NCBI RefSeq assembly: GCF_048771995.1 | Contig: NC_133026.1 | Location: 56,607,001 to 56,671,000, forward strand | Reading direction: 5' to 3' | Source of the DNA: Taeniopygia guttata | Taxonomy: Eukaryota; Chordata; Aves; Passeriformes; Estrildidae | Length of the DNA stretch: 64,000 bases | In this document: piece by piece, positions 11,692 to 26,300 of the stretch | How positions within the stretch are numbered: the first letter of the stretch is position 1 | Layout: each line of letters opens with the position of its first letter | Translations under genes and position numbers: made by a program | The notes under the pieces: model-generated | The model's database searches: none | The model's input: the letters and a program-made list of their open reading frames with translations, nothing else | Told to the model about the DNA's origin: nothing

Positions 11692-12513
11692 GTGAGTGGC
11701 TCTTACCTCCCCAGAACACAGTAAGGATGTGAAATACTGACAGGGATATAGGCTGTGCACAGGAAACTTATGAAAATAAACTTAAATGGGCCTAAAACTG
11801 ACTTGTAAAGGACCCTCTTCATGAGTATCAGAGTTCCCTTATTGAAGACCTGAGAATGAAAACTTGTAATCCTCCTCTTCTCCCAAGGGAGAATGGAACT
11901 GTCCACCCGAACACCCAGCAGAATGCCCAAGGGGTGAGCACTGACACCAAGGAAGAGGGCAACAGTAGGACTATGAGGAGGTTGTTGCCATCCCATTTTT
12001 AACTGTTACATTAGCAAAGCTTGGTTGTCATGATTAACAGTTTGGGTATTTTAGACTTAGGCTTTTTTAATTAACAATGCATTCTTAGGCTCACCTATGT
12101 GCTTATCTGCCTTTTGCCTGTAACAAGATGTAAGATATTTCACAATCAGGTAGTGACTGACTTTGTGCAAGCCACTCGGGACCAGTAAGTTTTCTAAGTT
12201 CAGTAAGTTTGGAAAAATTTTGATGTCATGTTTCACAAGGAGCAGAAACTTACACAGAATTTAAAAAATACATTAATGAAATGTTGTGCTTCTAATTCAC
12301 TTAATTAAAGTGAATCTCTAAATCTCTAAAATCAAGGGATTTTCAAGCACTTTAAAGTCTTCCTCTGACACTCAGTATAGGTTAATGGATTTTAATGGAT
12401 TTTAAAATTTCTCCTGCTAAGTGAATTATGAATAGTTTTTTACAAATATGCAGAATAATTTCAAGCAAGAACTCAGGTCAGCTAATGACCTAAGAAAGAA
12501 CTTACTATATATT

Positions 12514-12595
12514 TCAAACAAACAAAAAAACAAACAAAACAACAAAAAAACAAAACCAAAAACTGAAACACTGAAGCAAAAAAACCCAACAAAAA
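12514..12595 (+). repeat. A-rich (AAAC)n-like low-complexity tract
   Basis: The sequence is made almost wholly of A and C, with repeated CAAACAAAC and CAAAAAAAC blocks. It could be a decayed retroposon tail or a degenerate AAAC microsatellite. No recognisable body of a SINE, LINE or processed pseudogene precedes it. Confidence 0.75.
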
Positions 12596-14316
12596 CTAGA
12601 AACTACCATGGTTTATTATTTATGAAAACAAATGTTCTTCTGAAATGTAGTGCTATGTATTTTTTTTCTAAAAAGTTCAGCACAAATATGTTATATTCTG
12701 TTCCTTCTGCCTTAAGTTATAAACCTGTGCATTGTATTGAATATATTTTATTTTTATCCGATGAGATGCTGGATTTTTTTTTTTTTACTTTCAGGCTGAG
12801 ATTCTGAAAGACCAGTATTTTTCTTTTCACAATGCAAAAAAAATAAATAGTTTTCTTGACTGTAAGTTTTGCCTTAGTTCTCTTAGAATAATTATTTTCT
12901 TCAGACTCATGTGTGTTTATGGATGTGATTGCTACATAGGGCCTCCAATACATTAAGTGATACAACCAATCTAGATAAGAAGAGTATCCTGCATGGTAAA
13001 GGTCTGAGTAACACTAAATATGCTTGTACTATTCTTCAAAGATGTATTGGAAAAGGTGAGTAGGGGCAACTAGATGGAAGTCATTTCATGTTATCACATT
13101 AGGAACTAAGACTGGATTTTGTGCACTTCAGGACCTGTAATAAGAAGTCATTTGTCTGTCACAGCCTATCTTTTTCTCTCATAGCAACATATGAATAAAA
13201 ATTTGTAGACTGTGAGTGCATTCTTCCATATCAATCACTAAAGCAGTAAAAGGGAAACATCACAGGAATGGCAAAAATGGTAATTGTCCAGGACCCTGTT
13301 CTTTTTTCATAAACTTACTAGTGGACATTTGACTAAAATATATTGAAATACAATTATTTAAAGCAGTCTCTCAAAAGTAAATATTATACTGCTTTTTGCA
13401 TGTTTTTAACGCTCAGCTTGCTTTTAACTTTCAGTGGAGAAAATGTACCCTGTTTTGTTATGAATACAGGATGATTTTTTTGCAATTTTACCTTGATAGT
13501 TCCTGTAGGAGAGGAATGATCAGAATAATGGTCTGTATAAATCAGAGAACCATAACAACATATTTTTAGCTGTTACAGATGAAATTGATTTGGTTTATTC
13601 AGCACCACTTCAACAAATTTCAAAAAGACCACATTTTATAATGGGAAGGGTCATTTCAGTGTAGAACAGCTGGTGAAAGGATTTAATCTCACATTTTTGT
13701 GGCCATGTAAGAGCTTACACATCATTTGCATTTCTAGCATGTCATTTCAATTTCTTTCCAAATACCCTACCACTGTCATATGCAGATAAGAAGGTGGGAA
13801 GAGAATGCAGTGCTGTGCTTCCCTGGCAGTAAGAATTTCTTCAGTGCACATGATGTTATGGGACTAATGAGAAATATTTTCTATTCTCCTTCTACTAATT
13901 CTGTGTATAACATAGAGAGGGATATATCAGCAACTATAAATAAGCACATGGGAAGATCAGAAATAGAGAATGGAGGAATAAACTTAAAAAATACGGACAG
14001 CATCCTCCTTTTTGGATTTGTTGAGCTATGTAACTATTTAGCAAGTGCTGGTATCAGATGGATACAAAATTTAATTTTCTTAAAAGGTCCATGCTTCAAT
14101 CAACAGAATAGTAAACAACAAAGTCATGATGCTGATGCATGTGTGGACTGCAAGTGTTGATTCATGTTGTAAACTAAAGATATTAAAACAAGACATGGGA
14201 AGGGGCTGCTGTTTGTTGTTCTCCTGAAGTCCTTAACAGCTGCAAATCATCCATGTGTTGAATAAATCCCTAACAGAACAAATGATATTTTTGTTAAATC
14301 TTTATTCTGAATATGT

Positions 14317-14334
14317 AAAAAAAAAAAAAAAAAA
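14317..14334 (+). repeat. A18 homopolymer
   Basis: An uninterrupted run of 18 A residues. No retrocopy could be recognised upstream of it. Confidence 0.9.
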
Positions 14335-17300
14335 GAAAATAATCTTAATTTTTGTTTGCTGACAAGTTTCAATATATACTTCAAAATGATTGTTTCAGTT
14401 TTGTTCAAAACTAAGGAAAAAATATTTCAGTTCATCCTGGAAGTAAAAATTCTTCAAATATTTAATTTAATAACATTTTATATTAGAATTAAGTTTAAAG
14501 AAAATATTCAGACCTTTAAATAAATTGTATTGTAATCTAATATCTGGAACTCAAAGAGCCTGATGTCTCATTTTCTCTGTATGAATCCCCTTAATATGAT
14601 TTTGGTGTCAAGCTTCATTTTTATTCCACCTTCAAAGAAGCATTATAAAATGGATAAAAGCTCAGTTCCAAGCCAGAGAACATTTCACCCCTACTTGGTT
14701 TTATACTGTCCATTTACCTAAAGTCAGACATCCTTCTGGACTTTAACATTGCTTGCTCTGCAATTTCCTTTATTTGAAAACTCACTGTGACAAGCTTTTT
14801 GAGTATGGAGTACTCACAGGCAATATTAGAATCATGGTAGATACGCAACAGAAAAAGCAGTTGAAAATTTTGTTTTAAGTAAATTCAGATTCTCTCATGT
14901 TTCAGGAACAACTTTGCCATCCCTAACAACAAGTATCCTGGAGTGTAAAGAAGATTTTAACTGCCCATCTGCCCAAGCTTCAATTCCCAGCCAGTGATAC
15001 CAGGAAAGCTATTTTTTCCCAAGGCTCAGATGAGAGTAAAGCAATCCTGAGTGGTACAGTCTAATAGCTCCTTCTTATTTCAGAATTTGGAAGGAACTCA
15101 GATGCATACCTTAGCCTCTTGCAGTGACAAGCATAGAGAAAGAAGACTGCCCCGTTAAGTAGTTCATTGATGATCCAAAGATCTTCATGTCTGTTGACAT
15201 CACTGTCAAAGAGTCTGTGACATTCAGTAACACAAGGTCAATTTTTAGCTGTGTACTACTAATTTTCTGACTGCTTAGTTTGGATGAACTGGTGAATACA
15301 ACTGAATTCAAAGCATTTAAAATACCTGAATCTAGAAAATGCAAGTCATTCTGGAAAGTTCTGCATCTCTTTCATTTGCTATGTGCATATAGTAAATTAT
15401 TTGATTTTATAGTCTTGGTCCCTTGTCTCTATAACTTTCCTAACTCACAAAAAAAACCAATGATGATAAAAATTTTAATTTATTAAATGCACTTCTGTTA
15501 CATGGATAATCTTTGTAGCAAAATTAATGAAAAAAATAACAATTCTGTGTTTGCTAGAACCCCAGAATAGGGGTTGAATACTGTGCAGTAACTGGTCCTT
15601 CACACAAGAATAGAGCTGAATGGGACTATCTGATCATTAACCAAGTACAATCCTTTGTAAGAATTACATAAAATAATATGGAATAAAGTACAGTGTAATT
15701 ATATATCTGAAGAATTATCCTAATGACACACACAGGGGTATTAAATTATTGCCTTGCAGACAATCCGTATTCTAACATTCCCTTATTCATGAATGTTTTT
15801 GACTTCATGATGACTTGACATTGTGTAATAAAATCTCGGTGGGAGGGAATACTAAATGGTATGGTAAACCACATATATTAAACTAACTCTTTTATGTATT
15901 TATTTCCTCTGAAGAAAGATTAGCAAATTTTTCCATTATTAAGACTTTATTAGAAGTTCCAAAATGCCACAATTGTTTATTCAGAGTAGAGAAGGGAAAG
16001 TAATTAAAATTAAATTTATGGACATGAATACAAGGTTGAAGTATCCATTTTACACTTACCTGATGTTCATCTCACTGGTCTACATTTTTCTTGGTTAGCA
16101 ATAAGTTTCTTTAGCCTTTTGTCTTTAAATAATACTGTTTTTCAAAAAGTAAATTTTTATTGAAAGATTTTTTTTAGGGAAAATATTTTGACTTGAAAAT
16201 ACAGGAGAAATGTTCTTCATGCTGCACAAAATTTAGAAGTTAGCCTTGAGGAAACCTTGTTCTGAAAAGCAGGTCTTTTTTAAAATTATTTAGGTTTATT
16301 TTATTTATGAAAGAAATATTGCCCGGTGTTTAGTAGGAGAATAGGGGAAAGTGTAAGTCAAAACTTGAAAAGTTCCATTTGTTATGGCAACTTTTGCCTG
16401 CAAGTTTGTAATTCAGTCTGAAGTCACTAGACAATAAAGGTAATAAAGGTGTTCTGGATACTGATGTCTTATCTTAATGGGTTAAAATGTATTTGAATGG
16501 TCCTGCCACAACAGTAATAAAATAAATTTGGCTGGCAGGGGAAGTATGAGAATTATTCTTTCTCAATTTATTTCAAAGAATAAATGGTTTTTAACTCTGC
16601 CATAACTCCTTTTGGATTGTCTGAGCAGGAAGGGTTCTATCTGAGATTTGGCTGAAGGAGGGGAGGGGTCCTGGTGCCTAGTGCAGGACCACATCTGTGG
16701 CATGCTTAGAGGTGTGAAGTGATAAATTTGTTCCATGGTAGGAATCTGTTTTGATCACCAAAAGTTTTGCAGAAATCTAAAGCTGATCTCTGCTTTACTG
16801 CTCAGGGCTGCTTCTTCCCTCTCTTTCTCTGAAAGTAAAAAAACCGAAAAGACCTAATTATTGATCTTATTTCTGGATAGTATGGGAAATTTATGTAGGG
16901 AGCAAACCAAAGCAACAGGTAGGATTTGTACACATTTTCAGAGACAGGGAAACAGCTTATGTCACAGTTTGGAAACAGCCCAGTGACTGTGGGCCTGATT
17001 GTTTTGTTTCTTCTTTCCTCATAGGAAATGTGAGAAGATTGGGAAAACAGAAATACGTTCTGCCTGTTTCTTTTTGCACAGTGGCTTTGTAAAACAAGGA
17101 ATCAAATAAAAAATCACCCTGCTCTTCCCTTGAACACTGATTTAACAGAAAAAGGTAGCAGGGACACAACTAGTAAAGTTCTCTAATTACTTCTCTATTC
17201 CCTGGAAGAATTTATCCAAAAGTCTATACAACAGAAGGAAGAAGGAACTGATACTTACTGAAAATTTAGCTGCTGAGACACTTATGAGACTTGACAGTAA

Positions 17301-20300
17301 AAAAGCTTTGTTTGGGAGAAACAAAACAGAACCACTCAGGAAGGATATGAGCTTAGCCAGGGGGATGAGCCAAGTGTAAATTCTGGCTAGCAGTCTGGCT
17401 CATCCCAGCTGTGCAAGCTGAGGAACAAATTTGTACCAGTTCCTGCCACTATGATGTTTCAGGTCTTGATTTGGTAAGCCTCCTCTTTGTATAAGGGAGA
17501 AATATTTGATTTTTATCTGCATTTTATGAGTGTTTTAATGATCTGCTTATGTTCATGTTCTTAGAGACAGCAGCAGTATGTCTCTTCATTCTATTCCCCA
17601 AGTTTTACTCTATGCAATTGCTTTTCTATTTCTCCTTTTGATAACTTATCAAAATCTAGATTGGAAGGAAAAGGTGTCAGGAGAGATGAGAATAGAAAAA
17701 GTCACATCCCAAAGGAAATGAAATATTGTCACCAGAAAGGGGAAAGGTACTAGATGTTTTAATTTTTTGAAAAATAAAAAAAGCTTGTAATACATGTGGA
17801 AGTTTGTAGTATATGCCCCAGTAGAAATTACGAGAAGATGATAAAAAAGGACTTTCTTGATGTCATCCAAACCTCTCTTTTATTTTTTGTTTTATTAAAC
17901 TGACAGATCTTTGTATTATTTGAGGGAAATCACAGTCTTCATTGTGATATAACTCTCTCTGTTTATCTCGCTGTGTATTTGCATGTGAACTGTACGAAGC
18001 AGAATGTTTGAATTTCTGATGCTTTCTTTTCTATTTCTACAGTCACACTGTGTCACTTCCAAAATATTACTCAGAGGTTCCTGTTTGTCTTTTCTGACTT
18101 CAGAATAAAAATCTTTGCTCTAAACAACATATTTTGTATGGGAGATGTATTAGTTGTACATTGAAAAATACATTCCTGTTGGTTATGCTGCTAAGGAATT
18201 ATGGAGTTGATCACAAAATGAATGAGAGGATGGACCAGATTCCCTTCATGGGATTGAGCTCTAACGTTTCTAGACCATGACTGACAACAAATCATGATTG
18301 TCTTTGGGGAGGAAAAAACAATAGGCCTAGGGGAAGAAAACATAAGAGAATCGGTCTTTCCACCCTTTGGTAAATAGTGCCTGGAGCAGAAAATAAACCA
18401 TGATACACATTTAACACTATGAATGTTCTGAAAACACTTGCTTATTTTTAATAAGCATACAGTAGAAATCACTACTGTCTCTAATACCTATGAAAAAATT
18501 GGTCTGTGCTATGGAGAAAATGGACAGATGCATTAAAAAGCAGTAAAAGAAAGATACTGTCTGAAAACTGGACAGTGGAAAAAATTTTATCTATACTATC
18601 AAAGAATTAAGATTGTTCCTCTCTATATGCGTAGGCATGTGTGCATTTGCATAGATCCCTTTTATGGAAAATTATGAAACGTAAATCCATGAAACTATCT
18701 CACAAACACTTCCTCAGTCAGTTCATAATGCAGAATTTCTTCTCTAATAACAGTGTTATTAGGATAGATGTAAAAGAATGATAAAAAAATCGAGGGAGTA
18801 TTGCTCCTTTTTTATCCATGCATCTTTTGATTTAGCACCATGTAAGTGTCATGTGTGCATTCTTACTTTGAAGTCCTTTAGCAATGCAGTGCCATGCAAG
18901 AGGTGCTCACCAGAAAAACTACACACTGGAATGAATACCAAGCACAAATTTTCTTGTCCTTACTCTGATTTCTCAGATGACTCAGCAGATCATCCACTGG
19001 CATGGACTGCAGATGTCCATTTTAGGTGGAGCCTAGGAACTACAGGACAGTGGTGGGCTTTTATTTGTACTGATATAAAAAGTTTTGATTCTTAGCTACC
19101 CATAACACCCACACCAGCTTGTAAAGATGGAAAGACAACTAAAAGGAATGAATTTACAGAAGAAAGGAAGCTTTAAACAGTCACCTACCTTTTTTTTTCC
19201 CCCTGCTTTGGAGACAGTCTGGTAAAATTTTAGCGTTTATTCTATTTTCAATGTCTTCTAAAAGTGCTTTGATAATAACTGAGCATTTTTCATAATGTCA
19301 TTCTAAACAAAGTTATTATTCAGATGACTCTCTCATGCATGAACAAAGTAGCTGAAATGGCTTGTAAATTTATTAGCAGGGCAAATATGTATTAACTTGC
19401 TGCCTTAGGTTATAAGCCTTCTTTTAAAGGAAGGTAATATTTGTGTTGAGTGAATAGCTCTATTGAATTATAACTTATAATGCAGCACTACATGCTGTCA
19501 ATAAATGACATTGTGCTTCTGTAATGGTTGTAGACACTGTAATCACAGAAAAGCAGCTACTTAGAGTAGAAGTTCTGGAAAATTTATAGTCTTTCTTTTT
19601 CCTTCTTTTTCCTTCCACCCCCAGAGTAAAGGCAGAACTCCTACTTGCAAATACCACTTTGTTCTAATAACTTAGTTTACAGTAAAACTGGATGCAAAAC
19701 TTAAGAAATATATCATGCTTTCAGATAGAAATCACTTATTACTTTCTATTCTCTTGTATGCTAAAAATTATGTTGCAACCCTCAAGATTTGAATCAAACT
19801 GCAAACTTTTTTTTTTAATTTTTAATCAGTAGATTTAGCTGGACTGTTGTGATCAAGCAACTGCACTGCTATCATTGTATGTTTGGCTAGTGTTTATTTT
19901 ATGGAAAAGGGAAGACAATTCCAAGGTTAACGGGCAGTCTGGATGATAGCCAGCAGGAATGAAGTTAGCAGAACTGAGCAGTAACTGAGGGAAAAGTAAT
20001 TCTTGTGGTCTCACAGACTACCTCCTCAAAATGGAGTCCAGACTCAAATAAGCAGTGAATGCTGAGGCTTTAGTTTGTTAAAATGTGTAAATAGTGTAAG
20101 AAATCAGCTTTTTGTGGGGTACCACTCAGCTCCTTAATTAGTGGAAACTAGGATCAAACTTGAAATACCTTCCCTCAGTGTTTGAGCTGATGGTGCTCAC
20201 TTGGTAACAAGCATGCATTTGGAATGACAAAAAGATGAGCACAAAGGCTCCTTATCCATTGTTAGTGACCAAAGAAAAAGTAAAGTTAACATTTCTGTTC

Positions 20301-21326
20301 AGTCCATCCTTCTCATACAGTCTTTTTAACCAGTTTCCAGTATTAACTTCATAAATTTCAAATTTTGCATCCAGATGTTTACAAGATAGAAATAAAAAGT
20401 ATGGTATTTGCATAGCTTATTTCAACCAAACCTCACAGTGCTTTAAAAATATAAATTTGCAATTACTTTTTTTTCAGTGTGTGTCTCTTGAGAAAATTCA
20501 GATCTATAGTGGTGAGCAGAATCAACTTGTCTTCCTGTATGCAACAATAAAGTTGATTAGCTCATTCTAACAATTCCATATCACCTCCACTTATTTAAAA
20601 AGGAAAAAGAAAAACAAACATTCACTATGCATTTTGAGATTGGTTGAAGCTATTACCATTTGATTTCACAGGTTCTACAGGATATATATATATTAGATAA
20701 ACAGACCAACAGTCTGACTTTTCCACATATGGCACTTTTGACAGTACTGCAATGCTGTAGCATTGGCAGATGGAGTAATTATATGTTTTCTAGCTAGGAA
20801 GTAACCTTTAAAGTAAGACTCTAATGCAACATAGAATATGGCATGATTTAAGACATTTCTACTCATGTTCTCACTAGGTAATAACTTTCAGTGTTATATC
20901 TGTTGGATTGTTGAAATTAGTTTCCTCTAATTAATACATCTACAAAGCCATCTTCTAACATTCAGCTATGACATATGTGAATATATCAAAGTAGGGTTGC
21001 TTGATGAACAACAAATTGTAGGTTTGAAATTGTTTTTCAATTAATACATTATGTCGCTTCATTTTGCCATTAGGAAATCAGAAAAATGTAAAAGAAATGT
21101 CAGCAGAGCCATTATAGAACGATCAAATTTTAAAATATTTCCTAAAAATTAACATGAAAGGGATTTGCATTTTATTGTTTATTTATTCTCTTTGTATTGT
21201 TTTTTGTTTAGTATATTGCTATAAACACTAAAACATACATAATATAAAGAAAGTATTCAGAATATATTCAAGCTGTGTCACAATACCCACCCTATTACGG
21301 ATCTTTTTTTTTTTTTCATATTGCAG

Positions 21327-21404
21327 TCTGTGATATCGAGAATTTTTCATCAAGAGTTTTGTTTACTGAGATGTTTACAATACACTGGAGCTTTGTCCTT
21401 TGTG
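21327..21404 (+). other. Exon-like 78-base segment
   Basis: A 13-base T run followed by CATATTGCAG makes a very strong acceptor ending at 21326. 78 bases later TGTG is followed by the donor GTATGT at 21405. The length is a multiple of three; two frames are open (SVISRIFHQEFCLL and onward; CDIENFSSRVLFTE and onward) and one stops at once. The body is AT-rich like its surroundings and no protein family is recognised, so a chance pairing of splice-like signals is quite possible. Confidence 0.28.
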
Positions 21405-22984
21405 GTATGTACCTCAGCCTTCAACCTGATATCTGTATTTCTCTGTTTAATGATGTAGTCCAACCAGACAAAAACAAAGGAAAGAATGCTGCTGTGAATA
21501 AATGAATGTGAATTGATCATTATGTAACATCTTACATTTTTCATTTAATTTGTAGTTTTCAGGATACTACAAATAAAGTGTTCAGATTTATACTCAAGGT
21601 ATATCTCATTGCTTATTTGGTCATGACATTCAGGAAACTCTATCTAACCTTGGATATTTGCTGCTATTAAAAATTTAGTTTATGCATAAATAAACTGTCC
21701 TTGGAAAACACATCTGACTCAAAAATAAGAAGATGCAAGTTATTTACTGACTCAGGCATTCATATTAGCCTCCTTGGCATTGGGTAAGGTAGACCTTTGT
21801 CAAAAAGAGGCTTGTATTATGGCTCCTTGAAACTCATGGTTAGATTAATGTATCTATTAACAACAATATAGTTATTCATCTGCATGAAAACAGCAGTAAG
21901 GTTTTAATAAGAACTTAGCATAATATAACATACATAATAAATCTTTTTCACTTCAAATTCAATGATAAATTCACTGATAAAATAAGGAGGCGAACGGGAA
22001 AATAAGGGATGGATAGTTATCTTCATGCCTCATTAACCAAAAAAATGAATCTCAAAATCAATGAAAGGTGTTTTCTACCACCTAAGCAGACTTTAGAAAT
22101 GTATTGTAAAAATGCCCAATTCCTTCACCAACATATCAGGAAGAAACCAGGCAGACTCTCATTTTAATGAGGACCCAGAACTTGTGGAGTCCTTTATCCT
22201 ACGTTCATAGATATATATCTTTACTCTCAGATTTAATCTAAATAGAGTCAGTGGTACACCACAGAAATTATTATGCTTTTATGTTATTTTGAAATTTTCA
22301 GTCTTAAATGATGTGAATTAGAGGTGCTGAAAATGAGAATGTACTGAAAGAGGGTGTTTCTATTGTCAGTGATGATATCAGTTTCCATTATCCCTCTTAC
22401 TATCCCTCTATTTATTTGCCTTGTATGCATATCTGTGGAGAGAGGGAAGGTGGAATTTTCTTCTCTGAAGATGGCTGTCAACTTTACAATCTGCCTGTAA
22501 TTTTAAAGACAGGATGTGGTGTGCAATCTGTGTTTCTTCATGTAGAGACCAAACCACTGTTAGTAAAAAGAATGAGGTTTATCTGTGCAGAAACTAGAAG
22601 CATAAGGGGCTATAACAATATATTCTGGGACTTGAGGAGTATGTGTTGAAAAGTTTCTGCTGTCTTTTCCAAAATATTCAGTTCCCAACTTGCTTTTCCT
22701 GATTACTCTCACTTGCCTTGTTTAAGCATCACACAGTACAATTAAACAGGTCTTTGCTGGGAGTTTCTACATTCTTTCTTGTCATTTTCTCTTTCTTATA
22801 TTTTTTCCCAGTTCCTTCTTAACTTATACATTTCATCATTTTTCAATCTTTTCTCTCTCTGTTTTCTCCTTTTCCTCTTCTTCTACCATCTCACTAGACA
22901 ATCAGAGACTAGGAAATTCCTGCTATGGGACATATAAACCATGTAGTCATGATTATTTTCATACTTCCCCTAAACTATTTAATA

Positions 22985-23355
22985 AAATCACAGGATCATT
23001 TACGTTGAGAGACTTCTGGAGGTCATCTAGTCCAACATTTTCCTATCAAACTAGAGTCAGCTACAGAGATTGCCAGAGACTGTTTAGCTGGATTTTGGGT
23101 GTCTCAAAGAATAGAGACTCCATAACCTCTTTCAGTATTTGACCACTGTCACAGTTGTATTTACTGTTCAGATGGAATTTCACGTTTTTTACATTCATGC
23201 TCCTTTCATCCATGCTCCTGTCACCAGATACAATGAAAAGAGTCCATCTCTCTCGTCCTTATCCCCTCCCTACATGTATTTATAGAACATCATTAAGGTC
23301 CTCATAAGCCCTTGCTTTTCCATCTTGAACAGTCCCAGTTGTCTGTGCTCTTTAC
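22985..23355 (-). mobile_element. CR1 LINE 3' fragment, minus strand
   Basis: The plus strand starts AATCACAGGATCATTTACG, the complement of a CR1 octamer tail. It continues GGTCATCTAGTCCAACATTT and later CACCAGATACAATGAAAAGA and CTTGAACAGTCCCAGTTGTC, all standard CR1 3'-region wording on the antisense strand. It is 5'-truncated and diverged, without an open frame. The inner boundary near 23355 is approximate. Confidence 0.88.
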
Positions 23356-23357
23356 CG

Positions 23358-26300
23358 TGGAAAAATATAAGAAAATGCAATAGCTGGACTCTGAACTGAA
23401 TTGATTCAAATGTAGTTGAAGCAAACACTTATAACTGTGACAATAATTAATCAACGGAAACAAATTAAAGTGTTGAATAATTTATTTAAAATCAATGGAT
23501 TTGTCCTGGAAAAGGTCTTCACTACTCTTAATATACATGGGACAATGAATATCTTAATTTCAGCATGTTCAACATTTAATGTCTTATGGAAGTAAAATTT
23601 TCCACAGCTGTTGAAACTTGACTCTCCAAAATTTGGCCACTTGCACTTTCTAAGTGTGAGCATAAAAATAATATATAGTAAAAGTTATAGCAAAAAGTCA
23701 AAACCCAAGAAATCTCTAACCAATCAACATTAGTTTTACACTACTTTTATTTCTTCTTTTCCCATTGTCTGCTGAATTGTCCTTTTCTTCTTCTCCAGTA
23801 TGTTGTTCTGATACTACTCAACCCATGCATTTGATTTGATGTATATAAGACTTCCTTGGGAGACCTCTTTCATTATTCTTTTTAAAAATATTTAATAAAA
23901 AATTAACAATAATGAACTTTGATGTCACTTTGATTTCTCTATGATGCCTCTTGATGTTAAAGGCAGCACTTCCGGATCGTGTGTCCAAGATTCTGGTGAC
24001 AGAGATCCCATACCTGTGAAGGTCTGCAATAAATCAACTGCACATGCAGTTTTGCACAAGGCTGTGCTTTCATGATCTTTCTCTCCCAACAGGAGGATCA
24101 AGCATGTCTGTGAGAGTGTAGTATCTGTACACAGGAATTTTACTTCTCAAAAAGGCAGAGGATGAACAACACTAGGCATAATAAATGGAGTTTTCCTATC
24201 CCATCCTAGCTGCAAAGTCACTTGAGAAACTTTACTATCCGCTTCACCATTCTTCCACTTTTAACTCTTTCCTTCCAGCAGTAAACATACCAACAGATGC
24301 TTTTTCCACTATCTTCAGAATAATTAATTAGTAAAGTGAGGACTAAATAGTTTTGTAGATCTGTTAAGTACTTTACATCTGGAAGCTGCACATACTTATT
24401 GGAGTATGCAGCTCCTAATAGGTGCTATAAGTGCTTCCCCATGATTTTGTTACTTTTAAATTACATTGTTAACAGTTAAGAATTACTCTTGTTTGGATAA
24501 GTTTATTTCAAAAAATGGGAGAAAGTACACATATTTAAATCCAGAATGTTCTCTTTTGTTTCAGTCATTGCTTACAAAATAAATATCCTCTGCAGTACTT
24601 TAACAGTACTGATATATATTTCCATGGGAGTGATAGAATTGCATAAGATTAGCTCACACATCTCCTGCATTACCAGAAGTTTCTGCAAGACACTTAACTT
24701 TTTAACTGCATCACTTCAGAAAATGGCAAAGTACCATGTAAATGGCATCTCTTAGGAAACCATAATTAGAGAGTTGTTGAATTAAATTCAGATATGTTAA
24801 GTATCACATACATTTTCTCGGAAGCAGGCAGCAGTAAGAAAGAGCTTACTTTCTACTCTCAGTTTTTGTTGCTTCCCTATTACAAGGAGGGTTAAAGAAG
24901 CAGAAAATGTTCTTTTATAGGTATCATATAAATAGAGAGCTCATCTGTTAAATCAGAAAAGCCCTTATTAATGTGGCGGCTCCATAGCCTGGGTGCACAC
25001 ATATGCCATATCATATGACAGGGCATTGCTTGCTGAACAGCCTTCTGGCTTCAGACATATGTCATTTCATATAACCAAACACACAGGACTAGTTCAAACA
25101 ATGCCTTCTGACAATAGGTATGTATTCAGGGAAATAGCTATTCACATAGTGCAAAAATACTGTAATACTTATGCCTGGTGTCTACAAGGAGAGAACTTTT
25201 TGCCCGTAATATTTCCATAGCTCCTTTAAATATGCCACATTTTTACTTATGCTTATTGGGATGTGTTGCTAGGATGCGTTGGGATATGTTACAACTTTAG
25301 AGAAGCTGTAACTTTCCAACTTGAAGTGCTGAGTGGTGGAGCATGGGTAGTAGAGCAAAAGATGTATGAAAGATTTTATGATTTCCCTTTTCAATTGAGT
25401 AAGAAAAACCCTGGACATTTTTTTCTTGACCTTCTAGCAATATGGGGTTTAATTCTAAATTATGTTCTATTGGATATATATTCTGTCTTCAATTATGTTG
25501 ATATTACAGACACAATAAACTGATGCAATGTTTTTGGTTTTAAAACTGTTTGTTATCCTGAAGCTTCATGCTCACACAGAATAGCACATTGCTAACTCTG
25601 TTGATAATGTCCTTTACTGTCAGTTTAATTGTTTGTTTTGGGTTTTTTTGAGTTTTTGTGGGTTTCTTTCCCTCCCTCCACAGGCTACTGCTGTTCTATG
25701 AAATGGAGAAAGGAAATTTTCAGTTTGCTTCCATTGTCTTGAACAATGAAAAAAAAATAATTTTTTTCATTTGGGGCTCTTTTGCGTAAGAATACTATTA
25801 ACTTTGTGCATCTGTTTCTTTCTTTTTTTAGCCACAGAGATCATCCTTACTGTTTACATTTTGAATAGAGCATATTTATTATTTATTTCAAATTTTTAGA
25901 ACTCAAACTTTAGTCACTTGTTTCTATACCTAGAGAGTAAAAAGTAGGGTTTATTTGCCTAGATTTATGGAAAGCTATTGTGAATTGCTATGCAGATATA
26001 TGTAAATTACATCTTCTGTCGAAAATTTTGGTAGAATACAGCCAAGATAAATAACATATTGAAAATTATTTTTAGACTAAAGAAGTAATGGTTCTTTAAC
26101 ATATTTTCTATCCTTCCAAAATGTATTTAACATTTCTGTTAATAAATGAGCCTTAAATATAATTACTCTTGCTTTATTCCTTTCATAGTCAATAAAATTA
26201 TATCTACAGTAAAGGCACTATTTTCTCTATAAACATAGTCATTTCATCAGTTTCTCCTATTTGCTTGTAAACAACAGGGGGAGACAAAAAATATTGTGAC

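Larger units (their letters stand above)
11700..21300. other. Long AT-rich non-coding stretch
   Basis: About 9.6 kb without a recognised gene or transposon. The longest frame (126 codons, 13780-14160, plus) resembles nothing I know and is probably chance. Features of composition only: an A/C-rich tract at 12.5 kb and an 18-base A run at 14.3 kb, both listed separately. Confidence 0.55.

Noticed and set aside
13780..14160. 126-codon plus-strand open frame
   Set aside because: It resembles no family, starts inside AT-rich sequence and has no splice or promoter support. Frames this long arise by chance in a 64 kb window.
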